From the NCBI GenBank assembly GCA_947491945.1, contig CANLLN010000003.1, forward strand, positions 124,001 through 188,000: a stretch of 64,000 bases of DNA. Reading direction: 5' to 3'. The stretch's first letter is position 1, and the number at the start of each line of letters is the position of its first letter. Positions 1 to 9,695 of this stretch are shown piece by piece. Origin of the DNA: an uncultured Carboxylicivirga sp. (GTDB lineage Bacteria; Bacteroidota; Bacteroidia; Bacteroidales; Marinilabiliaceae). Below the pieces are notes generated by a model. It saw only the letters and a program-made list of their open reading frames with translations. It was not told the origin of the DNA and did no database searches. The translations under genes and the position numbers were made by a program.

Positions 1-1292
1 ATTGGTCTTCAACCCTTAGCAAGGATAATCGATCCTTCTTCTATCCTTCGGTAACAGCCTCTTATGTGATAACTGATATGTTGAATAAGTCAGGCGCAAT
101 GGTTCCCACATGGTTAACTTTTGCCAAAGTAAGGGCTTCCTATGCCGAGGTGGGTAATGACCTACAACCCTATCAGCTGTATAATACCTACTGGATAGGG
201 AAAGACCCCAGTGGCGATACAACCGCCGGCGCTGGAACTACATTATTTGATTCGACTGTTCGCAGCGAGTTGATTAAATCCTATGAAATTGGTGCCGAGC
301 TACGCCTATTCCAAAACAGGCTGGGTATTGATTTTGCCTGGTACAAATCCAATGCAACTCGTCAGTTGATTGACCTGCCCATGGACCCAATGAGTGGTTA
401 TGAGCGGAAAAAGATCAACGCAGGTGATATTCAAAACAAGGGTGTTGAGCTAATGCTGCATGGAGACTTGCTCAGAAGTAGCACAGGTCTTAACTGGGAC
501 ATGCAAATCAACTACTCGAAAAATGAGAATACTATTGAAGAGCTGGCTGAGGGTGTAGAGCGCTATAAGTTAGGTGGTTATGATAATGTGTTGATTGATG
601 CCACAGTGGGCGGTATGTACGGAGAGATATATGGTACTTCCTTCTTACGTGTTACTGATGAAGAAAGCGAGCATTATGGACGTTTGTTGTTGGATGGTAA
701 TGGTTTGCCACAGGAAGATGGTGAGGTCAAGAAGCTGGGTAATCAGCAGCCCGATGCCATGGTAGGCTGGATCAACAACTTTAGCTATAAGAATTTGAGT
801 TTGAGCTTTCAGGTGGATGGTCGCTTTGGTGGCGAGATCTTCTCGGGTACCAACCTGGGCTTGCAGAGAGCCGGTACAGCCGATGTAACCGCACCCGGTG
901 GAATGCGCGAAGATATGGTAGTTGATGGCGTGGTGATGGATGGTGATAATTACATCGAAAATACCACATCTATTTCAACACAAGATTACTGGAATGCTGT
1001 TACCGGACCCGGTAACCTTGGTATTACAGAGGCCAATATCTACGATGCTACCAGTGTGCGACTGCGGAATATTCGCCTCAGTTATAATTTGCGCGGTGGA
1101 ATTCTGGAGAATACCCCCATTAAGCGCATGAAACTGGGCTTCACCGTTAATAATGTATGGCTGATTAAGAGTCATTTAAAGGGTGTTGACCCCGAATCGG
1201 TTTATGCCACAGGAACAAACGCAGTAGGTTTCGAAAATGCGGCTCCTCCAACATCACGTACCTATATTTTTAACCTGTCGTTGGACTTTTAA
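1..1292 (+). CDS. SusC/RagA-family TonB-dependent outer-membrane receptor, C-terminal part
   Basis: This is the last ~430 residues of a SusC-like TonB-dependent transporter whose start lies outside the window. The open frame runs in from the left edge (first full codon at position 3) and includes NRSFFYPSVTAS, a motif typical of the SusC beta-barrel. It continues with long amphipathic strands such as FSYKNLSLSFQVDGRFGGEIF and ends in an aromatic strand (YIFNLSLDF) suited to barrel insertion. SusC proteins import oligosaccharides or peptides across the outer membrane using TonB energy, with a SusD lipoprotein as lid. The SusD gene follows after 6 nt, so the two are co-transcribed. The substrate cannot be read from this part. 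Confidence 0.93.
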   Translation, partial: WSSTLSKDNRSFFYPSVTASYVITDMLNKSGAMVPTWLTFAKVRASYAEVGNDLQPYQLYNTYWIGKDPSGDTTAGAGTTLFDSTVRSELIKSYEIGAELRLFQNRLGIDFAWYKSNATRQLIDLPMDPMSGYERKKINAGDIQNKGVELMLHGDLLRSSTGLNWDMQINYSKNENTIEELAEGVERYKLGGYDNVLIDATVGGMYGEIYGTSFLRVTDEESEHYGRLLLDGNGLPQEDGEVKKLGNQQPDAMVGWINNFSYKNLSLSFQVDGRFGGEIFSGTNLGLQRAGTADVTAPGGMREDMVVDGVVMDGDNYIENTTSISTQDYWNAVTGPGNLGITEANIYDATSVRLRNIRLSYNLRGGILENTPIKRMKLGFTVNNVWLIKSHLKGVDPESVYATGTNAVGFENAAPPTSRTYIFNLSLDF

Positions 1293-1298
1293 AAACTT

Positions 1299-3236
1299 AT
1301 GAAGATGAAGAAAATGATAAAATTATATGCAGCTGCCGGTTTAGTTTTTGCGATGGCTTTGGCAGGTTGCTCCGATTTTGAAGAAATAAATGTGGATCCT
1401 AAGGCAGCCAGTGCTGAGCAGGTGCAGGTGGAGTACATCATCAACTCCTCTATTGTGGGTGCTCAGCAGAATCCACACGTGGCCGAACGTGCCTTTGTGT
1501 TATACTGGAAAATAGCCGCACGTCAATGGCGTGGTAATGGTGCCTTGGCTACCGGTGGATACAGTGATGGCTGGAGTAACGATTATTACAATTCCCTCTC
1601 GGGATGGCTCAAAAACGCTTACCTGGCGGTTAATATTTCGGATGAGAAGATGGCACAGGGCGCCGCTCTTCCTTATACCGATAACCTGAAGCAGGTAGCA
1701 CGTATCTGGCGTGTTTATCTGGTAAGTGAATTTGCCGACACCTTTGGTCCCATTCCTACCGAAGGATTCAGTGGCAGCAATCCGGAGTTTGATGATTTGC
1801 AAACAGTGTACTATTTCATGCTGCAAGAATTGCAGGAGGCATCTGAAAGCATCGACTTGAGCGAGGCAGCCAAGGTGCCTGAAGATTTGAAAGATTATGA
1901 TAAAGCTTATGGTTTCGACCTGAGAAAATGGAAGAAGTATGCCAATTCTATGCGTATGCGCCTGGCTATGCGCCTGTCAGAGGTGGATCCAGCCAAGGCC
2001 AAGTCTGAGTTTGAAGCAGCTGTGAAGGGCGACTTGATAATGGAGGAAGATGATTTCTTTGATGTGCCTGAGCAAGGGGGATGGAGTGACTTGACTGCCG
2101 TAATGAGCCGTGAGTGGAATAGTCAACCCTTATCGGCAACCCTCAATAACCTTTACATTGGTCTGGGTGGACTTAGTTCGGCTGATATGTTGCCTGATTC
2201 AGTTCATAAATACATTCACACGGCCGATTACATGGGCGTGAAATACGATCAGCACCTGACTTCCATGACCAATGATCCGTCAACCGGATTTTGGTACGAT
2301 GGTTTGCATGAGAAGATAGACCCTCGTGCCTACAAGTCATTCATTATACCGGGTGATTTTGAGAATCCTGACTTCTGCTTCTATCCTTCATGGGATAACA
2401 ATGCTGAAACAGTGGTGCGCAATCTTCTGGATGATGACGGCGAGGTGGTGAAAGAGATTGATGCTTCCTTTACCTGGAATGCTGCCCCTCTGGGTGACTG
2501 GGGTGATAAAGCGGCGCGTAACCAGGTGGCTACTTTCCCCGGTACTAACCCACGTTTAAGTCAGCGCTTCCGCCAGGCTAGCCCTGAAGATAAGCCGGGA
2601 CGTATCTTCTTTGCTCCCTGGGAAACTTATTTCTTAATTGCCGAGGCTGCCGTGCGTGGCTGGGATGTGCCCATGAGTGGAAAAGAAGCCTACGAGAAGG
2701 GCATTGAGTCCAACTTCCTCTATTGGGATGTAGCAGGCCACCTGGATGCTTATCTTGTTTCTGATGCCTACAACCGTGTGGGTACCTCAGTAAGCTGGGA
2801 TCATACGGCAGAACCAGTAGGACCTGTTGTGATGAATTATGTGGATGGCTATACCGGCGAGGAGGGAACCGTTGAGTTTAATTATCCCAAAAACTATATT
2901 TATAAAGATGGTACTGTAAGCAACGATCATCTTACCAAGATCATTACACAGAAGTTTATTGCGCAAAACCCATACTTGCCATTGGAGGCCTGGAATGATC
3001 ATCGTCGACTGGGATTACCATTCTTTGAGAATCCTGCGGTGGATAAGCCCCTGCTGAATTTGCCGGATCTTAACGAGAGCAACTATATGACCAATCAAGT
3101 GTCCTTCTTCCCGCAGCGGGTGAAGTATCCTTCCAATCTGGCCAATAGTAATCCCGAAGGTTATGTGCAGGCCGTTGGCTTCCTTAACGGTGATGATGCT
3201 GTGCTGACACCCCTGTGGTGGGCACAAAAGGATTAG
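1299..3236 (+). CDS. SusD/RagB-family surface nutrient-binding lipoprotein
   Basis: The 645-residue product begins with a lipoprotein signal peptide and lipobox (ALAGC, Cys at about residue 24). It should be lipid-anchored on the cell surface, where SusD proteins bind glycans and close the SusC pore. The segment around RVYLVSEFADTFGPIP and the helical (TPR-like) composition of the N-terminal half fit the SusD-like family. Near the C-terminus, a segment on the assignment of rows (EAWNDHRRLGLPFFENP) is typical. It lies 6 nt after the SusC gene. At 645 residues it is longer than the common 500-550. Ligand unknown. Confidence 0.92.
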   Translation: MKMKKMIKLYAAAGLVFAMALAGCSDFEEINVDPKAASAEQVQVEYIINSSIVGAQQNPHVAERAFVLYWKIAARQWRGNGALATGGYSDGWSNDYYNSLSGWLKNAYLAVNISDEKMAQGAALPYTDNLKQVARIWRVYLVSEFADTFGPIPTEGFSGSNPEFDDLQTVYYFMLQELQEASESIDLSEAAKVPEDLKDYDKAYGFDLRKWKKYANSMRMRLAMRLSEVDPAKAKSEFEAAVKGDLIMEEDDFFDVPEQGGWSDLTAVMSREWNSQPLSATLNNLYIGLGGLSSADMLPDSVHKYIHTADYMGVKYDQHLTSMTNDPSTGFWYDGLHEKIDPRAYKSFIIPGDFENPDFCFYPSWDNNAETVVRNLLDDDGEVVKEIDASFTWNAAPLGDWGDKAARNQVATFPGTNPRLSQRFRQASPEDKPGRIFFAPWETYFLIAEAAVRGWDVPMSGKEAYEKGIESNFLYWDVAGHLDAYLVSDAYNRVGTSVSWDHTAEPVGPVVMNYVDGYTGEEGTVEFNYPKNYIYKDGTVSNDHLTKIITQKFIAQNPYLPLEAWNDHRRLGLPFFENPAVDKPLLNLPDLNESNYMTNQVSFFPQRVKYPSNLANSNPEGYVQAVGFLNGDDAVLTPLWWAQKD

Positions 3237-3253
3237 TAGTAATAACCCATTAC

Positions 3254-3293
3254 GGACCGTTTTTATAAGCATCTCACTATAAAGAAACGATCC
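3254..3293 (+). repeat. Dispersed hairpin repeat, copy 1
   Basis: This 40-nt imperfect inverted repeat begins GGACCGTTTTTATAAGCATC and ends AACGATCC, 17 nt after the SusD stop. Its middle (TATAAGCATCT) is shared with the copies at 15528 and 29909. It is the most diverged of the four copies found here. Confidence 0.7.
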
Positions 3294-3305
3294 ATCAAAG
3301 CGCTT

Positions 3306-3340
3306 AAAGCGGCTGCCCTATCGGGTGGCCGCTTTTCCTT
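3306..3340 (+). terminator. Rho-independent-type terminator after susCD
   Basis: An 8-bp perfect stem, AAAGCGGC (3306-3313) with GCCGCTTT (3328-3335), is extended by GCCC/GGGT pairing and followed by a T-rich run. It lies about 70 nt after the SusD stop and would end the susCD transcript. Confidence 0.8.
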
Positions 3341-3493
3341 TCATCAATTGCAGGTCTGTGGCCGATCTGCTACGGTGCTAAATAAAATGACAATAATCAT
3401 AGGTATAACTCAAATACCTTTTGCATATTTGTTATTTAGAATAATACCATATAAGAATTTTATTACATCATAAAAATCAATGCAATGACAATG

Positions 3494-4516
3494 ATGAAAG
3501 CACTGGTGAAGTCAAAAGCCGAGAAGGGCATTTGGATGGAAGAGGTAAAAATACCTGTGATTGGTCCCAACGATGTTTTGATAAAAGTATCAAAATCGGC
3601 CATCTGTGGTACCGACCTTCACATCTACAAGTGGGATGAGTGGGCGCAGAAAACCATTCCTGTGGGTATGACCATCGGTCATGAATACGTGGGTCATGTT
3701 GCGCAAGTTGGAACCGAGGTGAAGGATTTTAAAGAGGGAGACCGGGTGACTGGCGAAGGACATATTGCTTGTGGTCGTTGTCGTAACTGTCGCCGCGGAC
3801 GTCAGCATATCTGTGAAAACACGGTAGGTATCGGCGTTAATATCGATGGTTCTTTTGCCGAGTATGTAAAAGTACCGGCCAGCAATGTGATGAAGATCAA
3901 TGCATCTATTCCCGATGAGATACTGGCCATTATGGATCCCTTTGGTAATGCTACACACACTGCCTTGTCTTTTCCTTTGATTGGCGAGGATGTACTGGTG
4001 ACCGGCTCAGGTTTGATTGGCAGCATGGCGGTAGCCGTGGCAAAATTTGCGGGTGCCCGTTACGTAGTGGCCACTGAAACCAATGAGTTTCGTGCAGAGC
4101 TGGCGCGTAAGATGGGTGCCACCAAGGTGGTGAATCCCATCACTGATAACCTGCGCGAAGAGATGGATAAGCTGGGCATGATTGGTTTTGATATTGGTTT
4201 GGAATGTTCGGGAGCGCCGGCGGCCTTTAATCAGCTGGTGCAGCACATGTATAACTCGGGTAAGATTTCGCTGCTGGGTATCCTGCCATCAACTACCCAG
4301 GTCGATTGGAATAATATTATCTTCAAAGGATTGACCCTGAAGGGTATCTATGGTCGCGAGATGTATGAGACCTGGTATAAGATGGAGCAAATGCTCATGT
4401 CAGGTCTCGACCTGTCACCGATCATTACTCACCGTTATAGCATCAATGATTTCCAGAAGGGCTTTGATGTAATGGATGAAGGAAACTGTGGTAAGGTGCT
4501 CCTCAACTGGGATTAA
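3494..4516 (+). CDS. tdh: L-threonine 3-dehydrogenase (zinc-dependent)
   Basis: This 340-residue medium-chain dehydrogenase oxidises L-threonine to 2-amino-3-ketobutyrate with NAD+. The start at 3494 (MKALVKS) is preferred over in-frame ATGs at 3485 and 3491 because it puts the catalytic zinc ligands at Cys38, His63 and Glu64 and the structural zinc cysteines at 93, 96, 99 and 107, the numbering of E. coli Tdh. The Rossmann fold carries GSGLIGSMA. Length matches the family (341 in E. coli). No kbl partner gene adjoins it; it stands as a single-gene unit with its own terminator. Sorbitol dehydrogenase-like relatives are the main alternative, but the [14 protein letters not shown] segment is typical of Tdh. 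Confidence 0.93.
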   Translation: MKALVKSKAEKGIWMEEVKIPVIGPNDVLIKVSKSAICGTDLHIYKWDEWAQKTIPVGMTIGHEYVGHVAQVGTEVKDFKEGDRVTGEGHIACGRCRNCRRGRQHICENTVGIGVNIDGSFAEYVKVPASNVMKINASIPDEILAIMDPFGNATHTALSFPLIGEDVLVTGSGLIGSMAVAVAKFAGARYVVATETNEFRAELARKMGATKVVNPITDNLREEMDKLGMIGFDIGLECSGAPAAFNQLVQHMYNSGKISLLGILPSTTQVDWNNIIFKGLTLKGIYGREMYETWYKMEQMLMSGLDLSPIITHRYSINDFQKGFDVMDEGNCGKVLLNWD

Positions 4517-4536
4517 GTAAACCACTGAACAATACT

Positions 4537-4592
4537 AACGGATTGTGTCGATGAGGTGAGCTAACCCCACGATGCAATCCGTTTTTTATTTT
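4537..4592 (+). terminator. Rho-independent-type terminator after tdh
   Basis: Perfect 9-bp arms AACGGATTG (4537-4545) and CAATCCGTT (4575-4583) are followed by TTTTATTTTT. The loop is long (29 nt) and contains its own GGTGAGCTAACCCC pairing. Confidence 0.8.
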
Positions 4593-4657
4593 TACTTTTG
4601 AAGTGAAAAATCAGACCGAACAATATTATCATTGCTTTAATTATCAAATAGTCATCT

Positions 4658-5863
4658 ATGCTTCACGTAAAAAGCTGTCTTACAATCATTCTAACATTAT
4701 ATTCACTGCTTGCCGGGGCTCAGGATAGTGTTCAATGGGCTACGCGTATCGATGAAATAGTGGCCGAAACAGATCCCAACTTCAAGAGGGATAAGCTGCA
4801 AAAGTTGAGCAGAGCGATTGCCGACGGATGGGATAATAGCGAAGATATTGAGCAGCTTGGTCGCAGCCATAGTGCTTTTCATTTACTTCGTTCGGACAAT
4901 GGAAAAATGGAAATTGCCGTGCTGGGTGCGGTAACTTATACCAATGTTTTTCAACTGGATTGGATTGTAAATACTAATGATTCGGTATATGTCTTTAGCG
5001 ATGAACTGCCATATAATTCCGGTAGAGAAGGTAATGAGTATCAGTATGACCTACATCTGGATGGTGCCGAACGCTACCATTTTAGGGTGCGCCGTGGTAA
5101 ACAGCTGGTCTTGGAAGCCCATGATGTACTGACCAAGTGTTGGTTTGAGGATTTGCATAAGCCCATGTCTGACGATCAGAAAGAGGCGCTTAATCAGGAA
5201 TTGCAGGAGCGACTTATGAAACTGTGGGAGGACCCGGCAATGTATGAAAATACTTTCCCCCAACTTAAACGAATGAAAACACTCTTGTCGGACGATCATA
5301 AAGTAAAGGTATGTACTTATAATATTCAGAAGCAGGGTTTTAAGCAGGTGTTTTATGGAGCTGTTATACTCAATGAGGGAGATATCAGTATCAGGCTATT
5401 GAACGATGAAAGCGACAGGATACGATCGCCCGAGCGTTCATCCTTATCCAACAAAAAATGGTATGGCGCCATTTATCTTGATATGATTCAAACGGAAAAT
5501 TCAGGCAAAACACTCTATACCCTGCTGGGCTATCGCGGCCATGATGAGTTTATGAAGACGCGCGTATTGGATGTACTGCAGGTGCAGAACGGAGGACGAT
5601 TGCGTTTTGGGCTGCCTGTTTTTAAAACCGATCGGCTTACCCGCAACAGGATTGTTTTTCAATACTCGGCCAAAACTACCATGATGATGCGCTATGACCG
5701 TCGTGAGAAGATGATCGTGTTTGATAATCTGGCTCCGGCTGATCCCATGTTTCGTAATGTATACCAGTATTACGGGCCTGATTTTTCTTACAATGCCTTT
5801 AAGTTTAGCAAAGGACTGTGGCAGCTAAAAAAAGATATTGATCTGCGTAACCCCAAACGATAA
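4658..5863 (+). CDS. Secreted protein of unknown function (401 residues)
   Basis: The protein has a clear N-terminal signal peptide (hydrophobic LTIILTLYSLLAG, cut after about GAQ), so it is exported. The mature part is polar, with no membrane segment and no motif I recognise. It contains mixed alpha/beta stretches such as YGAIYLDMIQTENSGKTLYTLLGYRGHDEF and repeated aromatic strands near the C-terminus. It has no lipobox. It sits between tdh and the M49 peptidase gene, whose start is only 18 nt after its stop, so those two are probably co-transcribed and may be functionally linked. No function is assigned. Confidence 0.85.
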   Translation: MLHVKSCLTIILTLYSLLAGAQDSVQWATRIDEIVAETDPNFKRDKLQKLSRAIADGWDNSEDIEQLGRSHSAFHLLRSDNGKMEIAVLGAVTYTNVFQLDWIVNTNDSVYVFSDELPYNSGREGNEYQYDLHLDGAERYHFRVRRGKQLVLEAHDVLTKCWFEDLHKPMSDDQKEALNQELQERLMKLWEDPAMYENTFPQLKRMKTLLSDDHKVKVCTYNIQKQGFKQVFYGAVILNEGDISIRLLNDESDRIRSPERSSLSNKKWYGAIYLDMIQTENSGKTLYTLLGYRGHDEFMKTRVLDVLQVQNGGRLRFGLPVFKTDRLTRNRIVFQYSAKTTMMMRYDRREKMIVFDNLAPADPMFRNVYQYYGPDFSYNAFKFSKGLWQLKKDIDLRNPKR

Positions 5864-5881
5864 ACTAACAGTATTGAAGTG

Positions 5882-7858
5882 ATGAAGCGAGATATAAAAG
5901 AAAGAATAAATATAGACGAATTTCCCTATCAGATAGAGCAGTTTGGCGACTTGCGCATACTGCGTTACAGGATACCCAATTTTGAAAAGCTGCCCTTGCA
6001 GCAGAAACAATACATTTATTATCTCTCTGAGGCCGCACTCTCTGGACGTGATATCATCTGGGATCAGAATAATGCCCATAACCTGTGGCTGCGCCGTTGT
6101 CTTGATGTCATATATCAGTGTGTGGATAAGCAGGATGAACACTATAAGCAGCTGGAGGATTTTTATAAACGGGTGCTTTTTTCCAATGGAGTGCATCACC
6201 ATTATAGCACGGACAAGTTAGTGCCCGGTTTTAGTGAGGCTTCGCTGCGTAGATGGATAGAGGCACTAGCGCCGGAAGCGCTGCATGAATTGGGAAGCGA
6301 CACGGCTCAGGAGTTATTTCAAGGCCTTCACAACTTGCTCTTTGATGCATCTTTTCAGGCACGGCGTGTTTGTCAGGATGAAGGAAAGGATGTGGTAGCT
6401 GCATCGGCCAATAACTATTATCAGGGGCTTACTCAGGCCGAAGCGGAGGCCTTTTACCGGCAGCGACAGGAGAGTGATGGTGCACAGCCGGTATCATACG
6501 GGCTAAATACTCGTCTGGTAAAGACAGCAAAAGGAATTGAAGAAGAGGTGTGGCGATTAGGGGGCCGTTATGATGCATCACTGAAGCGCATTGTGCATTG
6601 GCTGAAAAAGGCTGAGAAAGTGGCTGAGAACGATGTGCAGAGGAAAGTGATCAGCATATTAATACAGTTTTATGAAACAGGCGACCTGAAGATTTTTGAT
6701 ACTTATAGCATTGAATGGCTGAAGGAGCAGGAGGGAAGCATTGATTTTATCAATGGTTTTATTGAGGTGTATGGCGATGCCTTGGGTTATAAAGGAGCCT
6801 GGGAGAGTCTGGTGAACATTGTGGATCGTGAAGAAACAAGCAAGGCCACACGTATTAGTGAAAATGCTCAGTGGTTCGAGGATCATTCGCCGGTGCATTC
6901 CGCACACCGTAAAGAAAAAGTTCAGGGTGTTAGCATGAAGGTGATTAACGCCTTGATGTTGGGGGGCGACTGCTACCCGGCGGCTCCCTTGGGTATCAAC
7001 TTACCCAATGCCGAGTGGATACGCGAGCAGCACGGCTCCAAGTCGGTGTCGCTGCAAAATATTAGTGAGGCGCATGAGATGGCTTCTTTAAACAGCGGTG
7101 TTCTGGAGGAGTTTGCCTTTGACCAGCAGGAGATCGAGCTGCATCGCAAGTACGGCGCCCTGGCAGATCATCTGCACACGCATCTGCATGAGTGTGTAGG
7201 GCATGGCTCGGGTAAGCTCGAAGATGGCGTAAGAACGGACGCCCTGAAGGCCTATGGATCAGTGATTGAAGAGGCGCGTGCCGATCTGTTCGGTCTTTAT
7301 TTTATTGCCGATGAAAAGATGCAGGAGCTGGGACTGGTGCCCAATGCCGAGGTGGCTAAGGCGCAGTATAATGCCTACATCCGCAATGGCTTGATGGTTC
7401 AGCTGGCGCGGATAAGCGAAGGGGCCAATATTGAACAGACCCACATGCGCAACCGTCAGCTGGTGGCCTCATGGGTATTCGAGAAAGGCGGTAGTGACGT
7501 GATTGAGATGCGCCGGATGGAAGATAAAACCTATTTCGTTGTGAAGGATCATGCAAAGCTGCGCACGCTCTTTGGCGAACTTTTAAAAGAAGTGCAACGC
7601 ATTAAATCGCAGGGTGACTATGAAGCAGCACGTCAGCTGGTGGAGCAATACGGCGTTAAGGTAGATCAGCAACTGCATGCCGAAGTGAAGGAACGTTACA
7701 GCCGTTTGAAGGTGGCGCCTTATTCGGGTTTTCTCAACCCGCGCTTGACACCGGTTTATGATCATGATGGAGCAATAAAGGGTGTAAGCATCTCCTACGA
7801 TGAGAACTTCATGGAGCAGATGCAGCGCTATAATCGTGATTACAGCTTTGAGAAATAA
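5882..7858 (+). CDS. Dipeptidyl-peptidase III-like zinc peptidase (family M49)
   Basis: The 658-residue product carries the M49 zinc-binding motif HECVGH (436-441; family pattern HEXXGH) and the second motif EEARAD (463-468), which supplies the third zinc ligand, with spacing like the bacterial Bacteroides-type enzymes. M49 enzymes remove dipeptides from peptide N-termini. I see no signal peptide, so it is probably cytoplasmic. The start at ATG 5882 is chosen over the GTG one codon upstream. It follows the unknown secreted protein by 18 nt. Members of this family are sometimes mislabelled dihydrofolate reductase in databases; nothing in the sequence supports that. Confidence 0.9.
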   Translation: MKRDIKERINIDEFPYQIEQFGDLRILRYRIPNFEKLPLQQKQYIYYLSEAALSGRDIIWDQNNAHNLWLRRCLDVIYQCVDKQDEHYKQLEDFYKRVLFSNGVHHHYSTDKLVPGFSEASLRRWIEALAPEALHELGSDTAQELFQGLHNLLFDASFQARRVCQDEGKDVVAASANNYYQGLTQAEAEAFYRQRQESDGAQPVSYGLNTRLVKTAKGIEEEVWRLGGRYDASLKRIVHWLKKAEKVAENDVQRKVISILIQFYETGDLKIFDTYSIEWLKEQEGSIDFINGFIEVYGDALGYKGAWESLVNIVDREETSKATRISENAQWFEDHSPVHSAHRKEKVQGVSMKVINALMLGGDCYPAAPLGINLPNAEWIREQHGSKSVSLQNISEAHEMASLNSGVLEEFAFDQQEIELHRKYGALADHLHTHLHECVGHGSGKLEDGVRTDALKAYGSVIEEARADLFGLYFIADEKMQELGLVPNAEVAKAQYNAYIRNGLMVQLARISEGANIEQTHMRNRQLVASWVFEKGGSDVIEMRRMEDKTYFVVKDHAKLRTLFGELLKEVQRIKSQGDYEAARQLVEQYGVKVDQQLHAEVKERYSRLKVAPYSGFLNPRLTPVYDHDGAIKGVSISYDENFMEQMQRYNRDYSFEK

Positions 7859-7869
7859 GATAGAAAATA

Positions 7870-8946
7870 CAGCCTACAGTTTCCCGCAGATACCCTCCCT
7901 GCGTAAAGCTTGCCAACCCCGAAAGGGGGTTTACGGTTAATAACCACGGGTTTAACCCCGTGGTAAGTACGTCCATCATCCCCAACCCCGAAGGGGGTTG
8001 AATGTTTGTGCTCATAAACCACAGATTTTACGTGCATGAATCTTAGTTGTTGCTACGACTACCACAATCATAAAAAGGCTTGTCCACCTTAGCTAAAGGG
8101 GACCGGTAAACAGGCTGTGGCAAGTTATACGACTCAGGGGGATTGAATACCTGTCCGCAGATTAGCACAGATTTCTTCCCTGCGTAAAGCTTGCCTAACC
8201 CCGAAAGGGCTTTACGGTCAATAACCACGGGTTTAAACCCGTGGTAAGCAACCCACTCATTCACAACCCCAAAGCGGGTTGAATACCTGTCCGCAGATTT
8301 CGCAAACTACTGTCCTATGTGAAGTTGGGGCGTAGTGCTTTATGTAGGATTTTGTTGCATGCATGCAAAAAATAGCTAATTGCACTATTTGATTAGCATT
8401 TTTAGGTCATTTTGTTGATTTGGTTGTGCGTTTTGTATAGGTAAAATAGAGCTGATATTTTTAATACAGCAGCGCAGGAAAATTAGTTATTGCTACGACT
8501 ACCACAATCATAAAAAGGCTTGTCCACCTTAGCAAAGGGGGACCAGTAAACAGTCTGTGGTAAGTTATACGACTCAGGGGGATTGAGTACCTGTCCACAG
8601 ATTAACACAGATACCTTCCCTGCAGGAAGCTTGCTTAACCCCGAAAAGGGGTTTACGGTCAATAACCACGGGTTTAAGCCCGTGGTAAGTACGTCCATCA
8701 TCCACAACCCCGAAGCGGGTTGAATGTTTGTGCTCATAAACCACAGATTTTACGTGCATGAATCTTAGTTGTTGCTACGACTACCACAATCATAAAAAGG
8801 CTTGTCCACCTTAGCAAAGGGGGACCAGTAACCAGGCTGTGGCAAGTTATACGACTCAGGGGGATTGAATACTTGCCACTAGAAACCGAAGATCAACATA
8901 GCTACCTTCCCTGCGGGTTGCTTACTGAACCGCGAAAGGGGATAAG
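7870..8946. repeat. Cluster of long non-coding direct repeats with palindromes
   Basis: The 1.25 kb between the peptidase gene and the next gene is filled with copies of a ~280-nt unit. Units begin with a block starting TTGTTGCTACGACTACC at 8047, 8487 (TTATTG variant) and 8769; a half-unit lies at 7870-8046. Within the unit are a C-rich/G-rich hairpin (AACCCCGAAAGGGG), a near-perfect palindrome around CCACGGGTTTAAACCCGTGG (8225-8244; variants near 7945 and 8666) and a block containing GTTTGTGCTCATAAACCACAG. Positions 7995-8093 and 8717-8815 are identical over 99 nt. Short open frames across the repeats are not genes. An AT-rich stretch at about 8322-8470, with the palindrome TTGCATGCATGCAA (8355-8368), interrupts the array. 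Confidence 0.85.
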
Positions 8947-9111
8947 TATATTAATTGCAGAGAGTTAGAGTGTAGTTTGAACAGCACTCACACAGAATAC
9001 AGGTTTGCTGTATTAAACATTTATCTTCGCAGCTTGTTCCGCTGATAAGAATGATTTTGGAAGTGTGTATATCTTGGCTTATTTTTACAGCTTAGCATTT
9101 ATTATTGCACT

Positions 9112-9492
9112 ATGAAAGAAAAAAGAAGCATAAAACACATAACTACCCTGCTGGCCATAGCCGGCACGGCATTGCTGTTGCTTCTTTCGCCCTGCAAAGT
9201 GCGCAACAGCATTGAAGTAAGCCTGGGCTTGAAGACTACCGAGGTAGCCAACAAGAGCAAGGCAACGCTTCAATTGAGTAGCTGCGTGTGGCACAGCAAT
9301 ATAGTAAGCGAAGCCGCAGCTGTTTCTGCGTTTAAGCAGCTTATAGAAGGATGGGCTCATCTGCATGGGGCATCCGCCTGTGTTGTCATGCCCCGCTTTG
9401 TGAATCGCAGCATCCAAACCGAAGATGTTTTAATGGCGGCACACCCTGTTCCGCTGTATATTTTATTCCGAAACTTTAAGGCTTATCTGTAG
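9112..9492 (+). CDS. Small membrane-anchored protein of unknown function
   Basis: This 126-residue ORF has a basic N-terminus (MKEKRSIKH) and one hydrophobic segment (about residues 10-26, TTLLAIAGTALLLLLSP), suggesting a membrane anchor or uncleaved signal. The rest is short, with two internal cysteines (in QLSSCVW and ASACVVM). I recognise no family. It lies about 200 nt upstream of the DoxD/DoxA gene on the same strand and could share its transcript. It is probably a real gene, given its start, codon use and location outside the repeat cluster, but support is moderate. Confidence 0.6.
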   Translation: MKEKRSIKHITTLLAIAGTALLLLLSPCKVRNSIEVSLGLKTTEVANKSKATLQLSSCVWHSNIVSEAAAVSAFKQLIEGWAHLHGASACVVMPRFVNRSIQTEDVLMAAHPVPLYILFRNFKAYL

Positions 9493-9695
9493 TCTCGCAA
9501 GGGGATGACTAAGATTGATAGATAGTTATTTTCGTAAAGCTTTTCGAGCAATTTAATCGTTGTCGTCACATTTTCATCCTTTTGCCTTGTACTTATTATT
9601 CCCTCCATGCATTGGAGGTAATCATTTTTGATCTGCTGCCCCTGCCTTTTGCGGGTAGCAGCTGCAATATTCAGATAAATCTTAATACAAAAATA

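Noticed and set aside
7809-8759. Several 61-84 residue minus-strand ORFs (with sequences like NPWLLTVNP and GLGKLYAG) in the repeat cluster
   Set aside because: They are translations of the repeat itself, occur in different frames of the same unit and have no start or coding signal. They are shadows of non-coding repeats.
7870-8946. A CRISPR array
   Set aside because: Units are ~280 nt, with no short regular repeats separated by unique 30-40 nt spacers, and no cas gene is near.
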